Positions 1 through 8,889 of a stretch of DNA of 25,615 bases are shown one piece after another (position 1 is the first letter of the stretch; each line of letters begins with the position of its first letter). The stretch lies in contig JAIPMN010001565.1 of the NCBI GenBank assembly GCA_020650975.1, forward strand, positions 1 to 25,615, written 5' to 3'. Both the position numbers and the translations under genes were made by a program. The notes under the pieces are model-generated. The model worked only from the letters and a program-made list of their open reading frames with translations. It did no database searches and was not told the DNA's origin. This DNA comes from Apostichopus californicus. Taxonomy: Eukaryota > Echinodermata > Holothuroidea > Aspidochirotida > Stichopodidae.

Positions 1-233
1 TATTTAAGTACAACAGGGAACCCCCTTCAATTTAGCCATGCAAAGCACCTACAAAAACTCACTCGAAATGTATCTGCATCAGTACGAGTTTGAAAATTGA
101 GATTTTTAGCCATTTTTGGCACTTGTACCACGCGTGCACACTATAGTTCATTTGACGGAAAAGACACACCTGGCTGACTTGTAAGGATAACCGCCCTTCT
201 GACGTCCTACATGTTTAAAATTGGCGTTTAATT
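1..233. other. Unassigned left-edge sequence
   Basis: No coding similarity, RNA gene or clear repeat was recognised in this stretch. It lies before the pyrimidine-rich repeat and is presumably intergenic DNA upstream of the carrier gene. Confidence 0.4.
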
Positions 234-375
234 TAATAATTTTTTTCTCTCTCTCTTTTTTTCTCTCTCTTTTTGTTCTTCTTTTTTTCTCTCTTTTTTT
301 TTTGGCCAAGAGCAGGGGGGTCCGGACCCCTTGGACCCCCCCCTGGATCCGCGCCTGGAGTTAGAGTAGCAGCTC
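234..375. repeat. Pyrimidine tract plus G/C-rich dispersed repeat
   Basis: About 70 bp of T and CT runs lead into a segment containing GGGGGGTCCGGACCCC and CCCCCCCTGGATCCGCGCC. The short open frames across it on the minus strand (Lys/Glu/Arg-rich tail, PGADPGGGPRGP-like stretch) come from the low-complexity DNA and not from a gene. Similar GGATCCGCGCC-containing ends are, to my knowledge, scattered in many marine invertebrate genomes, so I call it a dispersed repeat. The family name is not known to me. Confidence 0.5.
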
Positions 376-769
376 CCTGGGTATACCATATAGTTAAAAC
401 AATGTGTCGGGTTATACACACGCAACACCATGTGCGTGATGGAAAATCAAAACAAGGCCACTGTTTACAAACGAAAAAGTGACCATTCTGGCTGGAAAAA
501 AAGCTATTTGGCAAAATAATGGAATTAAGTACTTTTCACATGAGTTTCCTCTGCACAGTATTCCATCAATGGAATTCACAAGGTATCGTTAAGTATAGAC
601 TAGCATATATTTGATTTACATGAAAATGGGATCGGGAAATTAAACTTTCAATCGACAACCTATTCCTATGCACTATCCTACCGCTGTGGAAGGTTTTCCT
701 AAAACGGCCGTTCAAACAATCGTGATTCCGGTCGCATCAAATCTTCATCAAGGCACGCATTGTGGGCAC

Positions 770-811
770 GAAGGTAGCAGCCACTAACAGCAGACGCTTA
801 CAGCAGCCACC
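770..811 (+). repeat. Left arm of a long-range inverted repeat
   Basis: This GGTAGCAGCCA-containing stretch matches, in reverse complement and imperfectly (roughly 80 percent by eye), positions 1965-2005. The pair brackets a 1.2-kb block that contains the 222-bp tandem array. They could be terminal inverted repeats of a non-autonomous DNA transposon. I could not identify target site duplications, so the element limits are provisional. Confidence 0.4.
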
Positions 812-924
812 AAGAGAAAAAGGACAGTAAGATATGACACACAACACTGACACTGCGGTTGTGTGTTATTTACTAACACTGCGGTCGAGTGTGTTGTTCA
901 ATTAGTGCATGAATAGCCTAATGA

Positions 925-1560
925 AAAAAGGTATTTTTTTCTCAATCGATTAATTTTAATTATCGAACTAGATGAAATCATAACACATTACGTATATACC
1001 GCCCGTTTTACATAGGTCAGTATTGGGTTAAAAACTTTGAGGTCACTTTTCAAGTTGGTCAAGAAATCGGTTTTGTTACCGATAGTAGAGATATACCACG
1101 GGAAAGAGGAACCTTTCTACATAAATGTGGTACTAACCGGACCTCTCATCTACATCGATAACTCAAATTAATCGATTTGAAAAAAATATTCACTTTAGAT
1201 CATAACACATTACGTATATACCGCCCGTTTTTACATAGGTCAGTATCGGGTTAAATTTAATTTGGTCACTTTTGTTAAAGAAATCGGCTTTTTTTTACCG
1301 ATACCGTAAAAGAGAATCACTTCTACTTAAATGAGGTGCTAACCGGACCTCTCATCTAGTTCGATAACTCAAATTAATCAATTTAAAATAATAATATGTT
1401 TAGATCATAACACTTTACCGCGCGTTTCAAGCTTATTCTATTCCCGAATTACATCCCTTTCCCACTAGGATCGAACGGTTTGTAGCCATCGATATTCAAT
1501 AAGTCAAAGTGTTACTGACTGTTTTTTTCATACCACGTGTAAGAGGAATAACATAGCTTC
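925..1560. repeat. Tandem array of about 222/205-bp units with inverted flank
   Basis: Two well-matched units begin with ATCATAACAC at 977 and 1199. A third, strongly diverged unit starts at 1404 and can be followed to about 1560 through its TACCACG...AAGAGGAA block. Each full unit contains a TACGTATATACCGCCCGTTT word near its start and ends with a CATC...TCGATAACTCAAATTAATC block. An inverted copy of that end block lies at about 925-975, just before the first unit, so the whole can fold back on itself. No coding capacity was seen. Confidence 0.7.
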
Positions 1561-1964
1561 GTCATTGTTCCTCTCTTGACTGTTGTATAATCTCCTAACT
1601 TAACTGTATATAGACATTTTTGGGAAAATCAAATTTGGTATAAAAATTGACGCAATTTACGCCTTTCTCCACAAGTTTTCGTAGGATCACAAGTTTAAGT
1701 TGACTATTGATGCAGAAATCATGCATCATTCCATTGTAGACTTATATCACATAAAAGAACAACATCTCATCTCTCTTATTGTGCCATATCTGGCCTTTTA
1801 CAGTAAGCGTAGCGTGAATCATTATCGCTTCTAAACAGGTAAGAAAAAGAAACTGTCTTGTCATTGTCTGCTACTGTAGTCTGCACTAAGTGGCTGCTGG
1901 GGATCCACTTTCCCGCCACAGCGTACCCCACTGCTCGTCACAGTGTCTAAACAGTAAAATGTTA

Positions 1965-2005
1965 GCGGCTGCTGTTTTTGGCTGCTCTTAATGGCTGCTA
2001 CCTTC
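1965..2005 (-). repeat. Right arm of a long-range inverted repeat
   Basis: This is the partner of 770-811. It contains GGCTGCTGT and ends with GGCTGCTACCTTC, the complement of the left arm's GAAGGTAGCAGCC. It is probably one end of a 1.2-kb non-autonomous mobile element. Confidence 0.4.
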
Positions 2006-3983
2006 AAACAGGTATTGTGCACATATTCCATTTCCACTCGTACTCCAAATCTTTCAGGTTGAGGTTCCTGTGCGCAAGTCTAAGCCAGTCTAAGCCAGCT
2101 GCAACAGCAAGCACGAGAGTTCGATTGAACACAGGTACCGTGTTATTGTTAAGCAACAATTTATCCACCTCGATCTTAGAATTTGTATCGTTCCAGTAGT
2201 TTTTACATCTAAGTTATAGTTGAAGTTTAATGATTCTTTTTTTTTTAAATGAAGGACAGGCTAGGCTTGGGCTACAGTAAGTAACATGTATAGGCCTACA
2301 AAGCCTAGGAGTCGGATTTAGGACATGATATTGATAGTTGGTTAGGCCTAACTAGACCAGACTAGAGTAAGCTAAAGCCAGCCCATGTATTCCATTCTTG
2401 GAATCCTTACATTTCTAAGGAAGACTAACTGTTACCAGCCAAGGTTAACTCACTCACTGAATGATGATTGGTACTTCAAGAATTGCAACAGGATTTGAGG
2501 TTTTATAACTTTTTTCACAGGGTAGGCCTAGGCCCTAACTGATTACCCTGATCATTTTTCTCTTCCAAACTAAAGTAACTCCATTCTTTGCCTATATATA
2601 TGAACGAAACTATGATGAAATTTTTATTTTAGAGGATGAAAACTAACTTCTAAAGGTTACTGTAGAACTTAAGTGAGGCCCACAAGAAGCTGTTAGTAGC
2701 ATGGTGGGCTCATAATTGACGCACTTAAGCCAGTTAAGGATTTGAATAACGATGTCTACCAAGGAAAAATCCAAATCACTCAACTGTATGTGTTTTTCAT
2801 ATGTGTAGTTCCTCAGAAATGTTGTAATCTCAAAATATTTAAGGTTCTGTGCTTATGCACCATACAATTGAGCAGAATTTGACCACAAAATGTCTGCCGT
2901 GTCAAGTTCTTTCATACCCCTAAATTGACACATTCGTCGATAAGCTAACTAGTGTAGGCCTTAGTATACATCCATTGACTTTAGATGCTGTTTGCTATGC
3001 TCTGAGCCTCTAAGCTCAGACAGGTCAGGTCACAGAGAGTAGTGTTATCATATTGAAGTAATGTTGGTTATTTTTAGGGTGTAAGGTTTCCAAATGCCCA
3101 AAAAACATGCAAAACTGGGGGGAGGGTGTTAAAAGCTTAAAAAATACCACAATTTGGTCAGCAAATAGCTGAAATGGATTCAAACTCATGAAATATGTAA
3201 TTCTGCTTGACTGCAAAAAGTTTAGGTGGCCTGCTGTATCGTTGCTAGTAATAATTGAAGGTGCGTCAATTATGAAGCTATAGCTATAGCTTTACTAAAC
3301 TGCAAATGAACGTCATGAATGTACAGTATAGCGTGAATGACATGACAGTGAAAATCAGTCATGTATGACAGCTGATGTTGTGATCCTTCCTTTGTCTCAA
3401 TTTTGTAGTATGGTCCTAGCTCATGATTGATTCCAATTTAAATCTGATATTTGTAAAACATGTGTGAATGAACTACATTAGCATTTGGGTAATTCAGTAA
3501 CTAATCACTGGCTTAATGGCAGTGGATATTGGCGTTGCCAATAGAAGTAATCATTTTTCTGCCGCTAGACAATAAGAAGAAAAACACTTGATACAGTAAA
3601 CAACAATCATCACTCAAAATGTTGCCATGGTTTATGCTCCTAACATTATCCCTGTACAATTGCTTATGATCAGCAAATATTATTACTGCAGGCTGCTCCC
3701 CAAAGCCATTTTACAGTAACTGGTGCATTCTGTAAAATCAAGAAAATGCCAGTGGGACCTTGATTTTAGCCGGTAGATATTTTAAGCACTTTTTTTTCTC
3801 AAGTGGCTCAAATTGTGAACTTCTATCTAGGCCTATGTCCAGTTAATTTATATTTGATCCAAAGCACTTAGCAGATGATGTGTATGCAAGGACAGTGTGT
3901 CATAACACTGAACCTTTTAACTTGAAAACATTTAGTTTTGAAGAAAAACATTTACCCTGAACATCTTTTTTTTCTTTATACAG
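2006..3983. other. Unassigned upstream flank or 5' intron of the carrier gene
   Basis: This AT-rich stretch has no recognised coding exon. It must be considered as the place where the missing first exon (promoter, 5' UTR, start codon) of the carrier gene lies, because the first visible coding exon lacks an in-frame ATG. A pyrimidine tract ending in ACAG at 3980-3983 looks like a splice acceptor. Several TAGGCCT-type words occur at 2290-2360 and 2520-2535. Nothing identifies a promoter. Confidence 0.3.
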
Positions 3984-4045
3984 ACAAACATTGGATTCCC
4001 TTCATATTGAATTATCAGCAGAGAAGGAGTTCACATGTATTATGA

Positions 4046-4115
4046 ATTATAATCTGCTCAATTTGTTGAATCTCAAGCCATTTGGAGACTTTATGCTAAC
4101 CTCAATTGGTCAAGT
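4046..4115 (+). repeat. Copy 1 of a 70-bp direct repeat
   Basis: The stretch beginning ATTATAATCTGCTCAATTTG recurs at 5676-5745 with only a few substitutions and one single-base gap. The two copies flank the first visible carrier exon about 1.63 kb apart. They could be dispersed repeat insertions or a local duplication. Confidence 0.8.
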
Positions 4116-4185
4116 CCATCTAGTTGGTCAATTCCATCGTACAAATGTTTGTGTATGATACAAAAATGTAACCTTGTTTTATTAA

Positions 4186-4522
4186 AAACATCTCTTGGAA
4201 TACTTTCAACATAGAAGAGAAGACTTTAGAGCACATACACCACAAAGTGTAGTTTGCTTAGAACTGAAGGCATATCAAAAGAATTTAAAGCAAGACCCAC
4301 CAACATTCTTCAAAGTGGGTGCCATCGTTGAATCTGACCGCACCCCGGGTGCCAGTGATGTGGTCCAAAACGTTACATCAAAGGTCAAAGTCAAAGCTCC
4401 GGTCAAAGCTCCAGTCAAGGCTCAACAGGGTAAAGATGTCCGCCAGAAACCAGCAAAGCCATTTTCATTGGACTGGCGCCCTTTTGTGTTCGGAGGTGTG
4501 GGATCAGTAGCTGCCGAGATGG
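4186..4522 (+). CDS. SLC25A14/SLC25A30: Mitochondrial carrier (UCP5/KMCP1-like), first visible coding exon, 5' end unresolved
   Basis: The last residues, LDWRPFVFGGVGSVAAEMG, match the start of the first transmembrane helix of UCP5/KMCP1 carriers, which pass solutes across the mitochondrial inner membrane (human form LNWKPFVYGG). The exon ends at G4522 before GTGAGG, a consensus donor in phase 1, and joins exon 6544 in frame. The frame is open back to a TAA at 4183 but has no ATG before the helix, so translation must start in an unseen upstream exon or elsewhere. AG at 4213-4214 is one possible acceptor; another, at 3982-3983, would place a stop in this frame. The N-terminal extension is basic and has a VKAP repeat (residues read from 4381 to 4422). 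An ATG with a good context at 4436 lies in the wrong frame. The family call is strong; the 5' boundary is weak. Confidence 0.75.
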
Positions 4523-4796
4523 GTGAGGATTAGACTTCATAAATATCAGTTCATGTCTCCGTGTACAGTACTTAGGTTTATTAGTTATTGTTTCTTCCGC
4601 CATCTTCCTCCACTGTTTATCTCCTACTTCTCCTCTTCCCCTCTTCCCCTGTTGGTTTCTTTCTATCTTCTCTCCATCCCTCAGTTGTCTACTAATCCCC
4701 TTACATCTATCTCTTTGTGTTCATCATGCTCATTAACCTGTCTGTATTCTGTGCGTGTTTTTGTCCCTTCTGTTACTGTTACTTGTCATTTAGAAG

Positions 4797-4824
4797 TTGA
4801 AGAAGATCCTGCTAGGATCGAAAC
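4797..4824 (+). ncRNA. Hammerhead-like motif remnant, tentative
   Basis: TTGAAGAA is followed by a perfect 6-bp stem GATCCT/AGGATC with the loop GCT and then GAAAC. This resembles the CUGAUGA-stem II-GAAA core of hammerhead ribozymes, which are known in Penelope-like retroelements. The first core base is T instead of C, one extra A sits before the stem, and convincing stems I and III are not seen. It is at best a decayed copy, and chance resemblance or another dispersed repeat is possible. Confidence 0.2.
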
Positions 4825-5675
4825 ATCAGGCCAACTCTTTTACACATTCTCTTACACAGGCTTTCTAGTGGATAAGCAGTTTGCTAACAGTTTTATTTTA
4901 TCTTTACGAATAATTAAATCTTGACATTTAATGTACATATCCATTTTGACATACTGCGAATACTGTACAGTAAACTATTTCCGTTTATGTGTACAAAATC
5001 TGCCCTAGGAGAAAAAAAACAAAACACATCTTTACACTTGTGTAGCAATTTGCTCTGTTTGCATCTAGCATTCTGCTACATGGGATACCAGATAAAATAT
5101 TGTCACCTAAATCTGTTGCTTTCATATTTGACATTTTTATAGAGGTGCCTATAAACATGACTAACTGCGAGTACTACAGGACTTTATAGTCCAAAATCAC
5201 ATCAGGGATGATTATTAACTTCCAGGCTTGCGACTCTAAAATGAATAACACTGTATAGCTTTATTCTTTGTGGGAACCACAGTCTTAACCCAATTGATGT
5301 CAGCTCCTCAGGGAAACTCTTTATGGAAACATAACAATTTCATGGCCTCGCATCACATGTTTGAAATGTCTGAAGTACAAATTTGTCAATGCAAAATAGT
5401 CTTCCATGGGTGCTTTGTTGTTCATATTTATGTTAAAAGAACATCTTTAAATGGAGCTTCAGAATTTGTAAAACTTTGGATAGTTACATTATGTCTCCAC
5501 TGAGAAGCCGACATCATTATCAATTTAGACTTTAAAGGAGCTTTCCAGAGATAATGCATTATAAAGCAGAATATCTTGAAATTGATATAGCTATGTAAAC
5601 ACACACTCAAATTTCTTTATTTCTCCCTGGATTATGACTACAATAGACTAAAATTATAACGGTCAATTTTGTATG

Positions 5676-5745
5676 ATTATAATCTGCTCAATTTGTTGAA
5701 TTGCAAGCCATTGGAGACTTTATGCTAAACTCAATTGGTCAAGTC
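5676..5745 (+). repeat. Copy 2 of a 70-bp direct repeat
   Basis: This is the near-identical partner of 4046-4115. It is bracketed by two copies of an ACTAAAATTAT(A/C)ACGGTCAA word (5648-5665 and 5759-5776), suggesting that a slightly larger repeat unit exists here. Confidence 0.8.
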
Positions 5746-6543
5746 AAGTCACAGTAGACTAAAATTATCACGGTCAAGTGATCCCTCGTCTCAATTCTCT
5801 TGGTCAGACATCTGTGGTTTCTGTGGCCTTTACATGTACAGTAGTTAGTACTAGTACTTGTGCACACATACTGTATTTATTGTTAAGCTACATAGTACAT
5901 ACAGTCAGTGAGATAATTATTAAACCGTACAGATATCCTACACTTTCAGCATGCACATAGAGATAGGCAGGTGCTCTGTGCAAAGACTGCTAGGCATAGG
6001 AATGCCAGAAAAGCGGGGAAAACTTTATGATGGGTGGGCGGGCTACGGCAGCGTTAACACTATTAAATGTTGGTCAATTTTTGTATCCCTTCTTTCTGCT
6101 CGTATATTTATGAATCTACCATGATGTGAGCTATGATCTGCTGTTAGTTTTGGACTTAACGAAAAACCATAGACCCACGTTTTGCATCCAGAATGAAGGA
6201 AACTCACGTGCAAATCACTCACCCTACACCCAAGTGACATGTGTGCAACTCACAGATTGTATGTGACTACAGTAGGCCGATAGAGATCTTACTTGAATAC
6301 AAAGTTCCATTTGTTTCTCATTGGAGGGTGAGGCTGGATATCAGGACCTACCTAACAGTTTGTTAATTGAGAACATGTTTTCAATGTCCTATTGCAAAGA
6401 CACAACTGTTTGCTATTAAAATATGATTTCAATATTAACTTCTTAAACATGATCAATGGTACTCTGGCCAGCTGAATGTGTATGATCAACTTCAATTTTT
6501 TTTGTCCTCAGAATTTTCAAAAGTTTGTTTTTATATGTTTCAG

Positions 6544-6691
6544 GGACTTTTCCTCTAGATCTAACCAAAACCAGGTTGCAAGTTCAAGGTCAGCAGTTTG
6601 AAGCAAACTTTAAAAGTGTGAAATATAGAGGTATGCTACACGCTATGAGGGTTATAGCAACTGAAGAAGGATTTGGCGCTCTCTATTTTGG
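6544..6691 (+). CDS. SLC25A14/SLC25A30: Mitochondrial carrier (UCP5/KMCP1-like), exon with first signature motif
   Basis: This 148-bp exon encodes the rest of helix 1 and the first matrix loop. It includes [16 protein letters not shown], which holds the PxDxx(K/R) carrier signature as PLDLTK, and ends with [10 protein letters not shown], the conserved acidic-Gly segment after the loop. The acceptor is TTTCAG at 6538-6543 and the donor is GGTAGGT after 6691. Phases are 1 in and 2 out, and both agree with the neighbouring exons. The next in-frame codon past the donor would be TAG, which confirms the boundary. Family similarity to human KMCP1 ([12 protein letters not shown]) is strong. The transported substrate cannot be read from sequence. 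Confidence 0.93.
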
Positions 6692-7388
6692 GTAGGTCTT
6701 TTTGTAAGTTCCTTTGTACCCTGTACATGTACTTTTCATTTCAATTTTACAAGAGTAAATTGTAAGTTTGCAATATATTCCTCTAGAAGTTGACATACCC
6801 TTGGCTTCTAAAGTGCACTTTGTACTGTACATGTATGTTGCACTTATGCACTGCACAGTACATGAATGAGAGGTACTTTAAAGTGCATATCTTCATGGAG
6901 GACTGCAGGGGGTATGATGAACTAACATGTATAGGGATTTACTGTACGGCAATGTGCCTACCATCAAAGATAGGAATACTGTACATTATGTACATAATGA
7001 ATTTGGAATGTCAATCGTCTTGACGAGCACCACAAAAGTGTCTGCCAAGTCAGGACTCAAAATTCATGCAGTTTACTGGCTTAATGCCATTTGTTTCCAT
7101 ATCTAACATAAGCCTGTATTAATTCTTATTATTAACAAATATTTGTGATGGCCGCCACTGCTCCCATCAGCCGGCACAGCAGACATGTACAGTAGTAGTG
7201 TAGTACCTAGTAATACTCGTATTCTTGCATTGTTACCTGTGTTTGTTCATGGTGTATTTATGCAGTATTTGTACCTGTACTCATTTTGAACATACTGTAG
7301 TATAGGGACTAGCTCAAAGTTATGTAATGGTACCTGTGCTTACTGTAGAGCCTTGTACAGTACTCTTACTCATACCAAAGGCAATTCT

Positions 7389-7637
7389 ACTTGTACTCAG
7401 TCTCTTGTACTCATGCTCTTGTACTCATGCTCTTGTACTCATGCCCTTGTACTCATGCCCTTGTACCATTCCCTTGTACTCATGCTCTTGTACTCATGCC
7501 CTTGTACTCATGCCCTTGTACTCATGCCCTTGTACTCATGCCCTTGTACCATGCCCTTGTACTCATGCTCTTGGTCTCATGCTCTTGGTCTCATGCTCTT
7601 GTACTCATACTTTTGTACTCATGCTCTTGTACTCATA
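7389..7637 (+). repeat. 14-bp minisatellite, CTCTTGTACTCATG type
   Basis: About 17 units of a 14-bp motif (CTCTTGTACTCATG and CCCTTGTACTCATG, with variants such as CTTGGTCTCATG near 7570 and a short CCATTCC unit near 7467). Because 14 is not a multiple of 3, every frame reads the same cycling peptide, which yields three overlapping open frames. These are repeat artefacts, not genes. Confidence 0.95.
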
Positions 7638-7639
7638 CA

Positions 7640-8436
7640 ACACGTCTGCTCTACAGTAACTGATATGTGTGCTATAATTCAGTCAGAGTTTAGCCAACTG
7701 CAGATTTTTTGAAAGTACTTGTATTTTTAAGCAAGTGGCTAAAACTGTGAAATTCTAGGCTTGCAAATGAAGTGTGCGAACTGTATTTGCTTAATTGAAG
7801 AATGCATAAAGTTTGCATTACAGAAATGTGGACCAGTCAGTCAAGTGGTTTGGCATAAAAATTTTGAAACTTAACTTTAAGTACAGTACCAACAGTATCG
7901 ACTCTAGAAGTTTTATTGGTTTGTTTTTTTCTTAACTTCGGTACCTCACTCTATTCTTGCACCTACTTTACAATTTGCAAAGCTCTTAAACCCTGTATGT
8001 GTAAATAACATAAATTTGAAGTTACAGTCAAGTTGAATGATCTCGTACAAGTTTACAAAACATTTAGACATTCCCAGTCCCCATAAATGTTAACATTATT
8101 TTGGCACTTACGGCAGTCCATGAAGTTAGGAGCCATCTTGTGTAAAGGAAGATTTTCAGGGTAGCAGAGCGAGGTTCCCAACAACCAGGACAATGGCTCA
8201 AACCTAGCTACAGTACAAAGTTCCACCGCATTTGACCAAACAAACAAGCTATGAGACATGGACAAATTAAATGAAAAATTGGAAATTAGTGACGGACCTG
8301 GACAAAAAGAGTCGTACAAATGGAAGAGCAAATCCCAACATCTTACCTCATACATGTATGCATTACTGACAATCACTCACTTTTTGATACAGGCCTGTAT
8401 TCCACAAATCATTAAGGATAAAAATAAATGGAATCA
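7640..8436. other. Unassigned intronic sequence
   Basis: No gene or clear repeat was recognised. Open frames on both strands at 8053-8500 have no recognisable domain. Part of the right side may belong to the 5' portion of the decayed Copia element. Confidence 0.4.
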
Positions 8437-8439
8437 TAA

Positions 8440-8601
8440 GAACCTATGCTTTCGGGACAAATTTCTGCAGTCCACTGGAGTGAGGCTAAAGCGCAAGTAG
8501 CAGATTGTCTAACCAAGAAAGGAGCTTCTTCGCTCAGACTCCCTGAGATTAATCAAAAAAGGAAACTACTAACCAGTTTCCTATCATCCTTCATAGAGTG
8601 A
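8440..8601 (+). pseudogene. Copia-type retrotransposon pol remnant, C-terminus of RNase H
   Basis: The plus frame from 8440 to the TGA at 8599-8601 includes AVHWSEAKAQVADCLTKKGA. The W...Q.ADCLTKKGA pattern is the usual end of Copia RNase H, the domain that degrades the RNA strand of the RNA:DNA hybrid during reverse transcription. A TAA at 8437 cuts off the upstream frame and no reverse transcriptase is visible, so this is a fragment. A purine-only run follows at 8652-8664 and then TGTTA, as expected for a polypurine tract and an LTR start. The GalEa-like Copia clade is a guess from the motif and the marine setting. Confidence 0.7.
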
Positions 8602-8651
8602 ATATTGCCTTTGCCATGTTTTCTTGGACTTTACGTTTGTTTTTGCCTTTC

Positions 8652-8664
8652 GAAAGAAGAGGAA
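8652..8664 (+). other. Putative polypurine tract before an LTR start
   Basis: GAAAGAAGAGGAA lies 50 bp after the Copia pol stop and is followed by TTGTTAACC. Polypurine tracts prime plus-strand synthesis immediately upstream of the 3' LTR, and Copia LTRs often start with TGTTA, which would put the LTR start at 8666. No second LTR copy was found in the window, so the LTR itself is unproven. Confidence 0.4.
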
Positions 8665-8773
8665 TTGTTAACCTTGGCACTCTCTGCGTTCCATGGAGTG
8701 AGGAGGCCATTTTGTGATGATGCCATCTTGTTTTGTTTTAGTGAAGAACGCACGTGCGTAAGAAAGATTAAAA

Positions 8774-8846
8774 AAAAGTTAGACCAACTTTCAATACCTT
8801 TGGTTGCTAGTAGCAACCAAAGGTATTGAAAGTTGGTCTAACTTTT
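8774..8846. repeat. Perfect 35-bp hairpin with 3-nt loop
   Basis: Arms 8774-8808 and 8812-8846 are exact reverse complements around the loop AGT (8809-8811). The centre reads TTGGTTGCTAGTAGCAACCAA. A 73-nt perfect foldback is far beyond chance. It could be a recent inverted duplication, a template-switch event, or a small-RNA-type hairpin, and an assembly foldback artefact must also be considered. Confidence 0.95.
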
Positions 8847-8849
8847 ATT

Positions 8850-8888
8850 GAAGGAATTGCTGTAGCAACTTGCTACAGCAATTCCTTC
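8850..8888. repeat. Perfect 18-bp hairpin with 3-nt loop
   Basis: Arms 8850-8867 and 8871-8888 are exact reverse complements around ACT (8868-8870). The structure starts only 3 bp after the 35-bp hairpin. Both share the 3-nt loop design but not their sequence. Confidence 0.95.
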
Positions 8889-8889
8889 T

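Larger units (their letters stand above)
4523..6543 (+). other. Carrier intron 1 (2021 bp)
   Basis: The donor is GGTGAGG at 4522-4528 and the acceptor is TTTATATGTTTCAG ending at 6543. The intron begins with a pyrimidine-rich stretch (about 4585-4690), followed by a possible retroelement remnant near 4797-4824, the second copy of the 70-bp repeat (5676-5745) and a short repeated ACTAAAATTAT word at 5648 and 5759. I see no coding or RNA gene in the remainder. Confidence 0.75.

Noticed and set aside
4523-4924. 133-residue open frame after the first visible carrier exon
   Set aside because: It begins in the intron next to the donor, is driven by CT-rich sequence, and has no recognisable domain.
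7327-7712. Three overlapping open frames of 90-119 residues
   Set aside because: They are the 14-bp minisatellite read in three frames.
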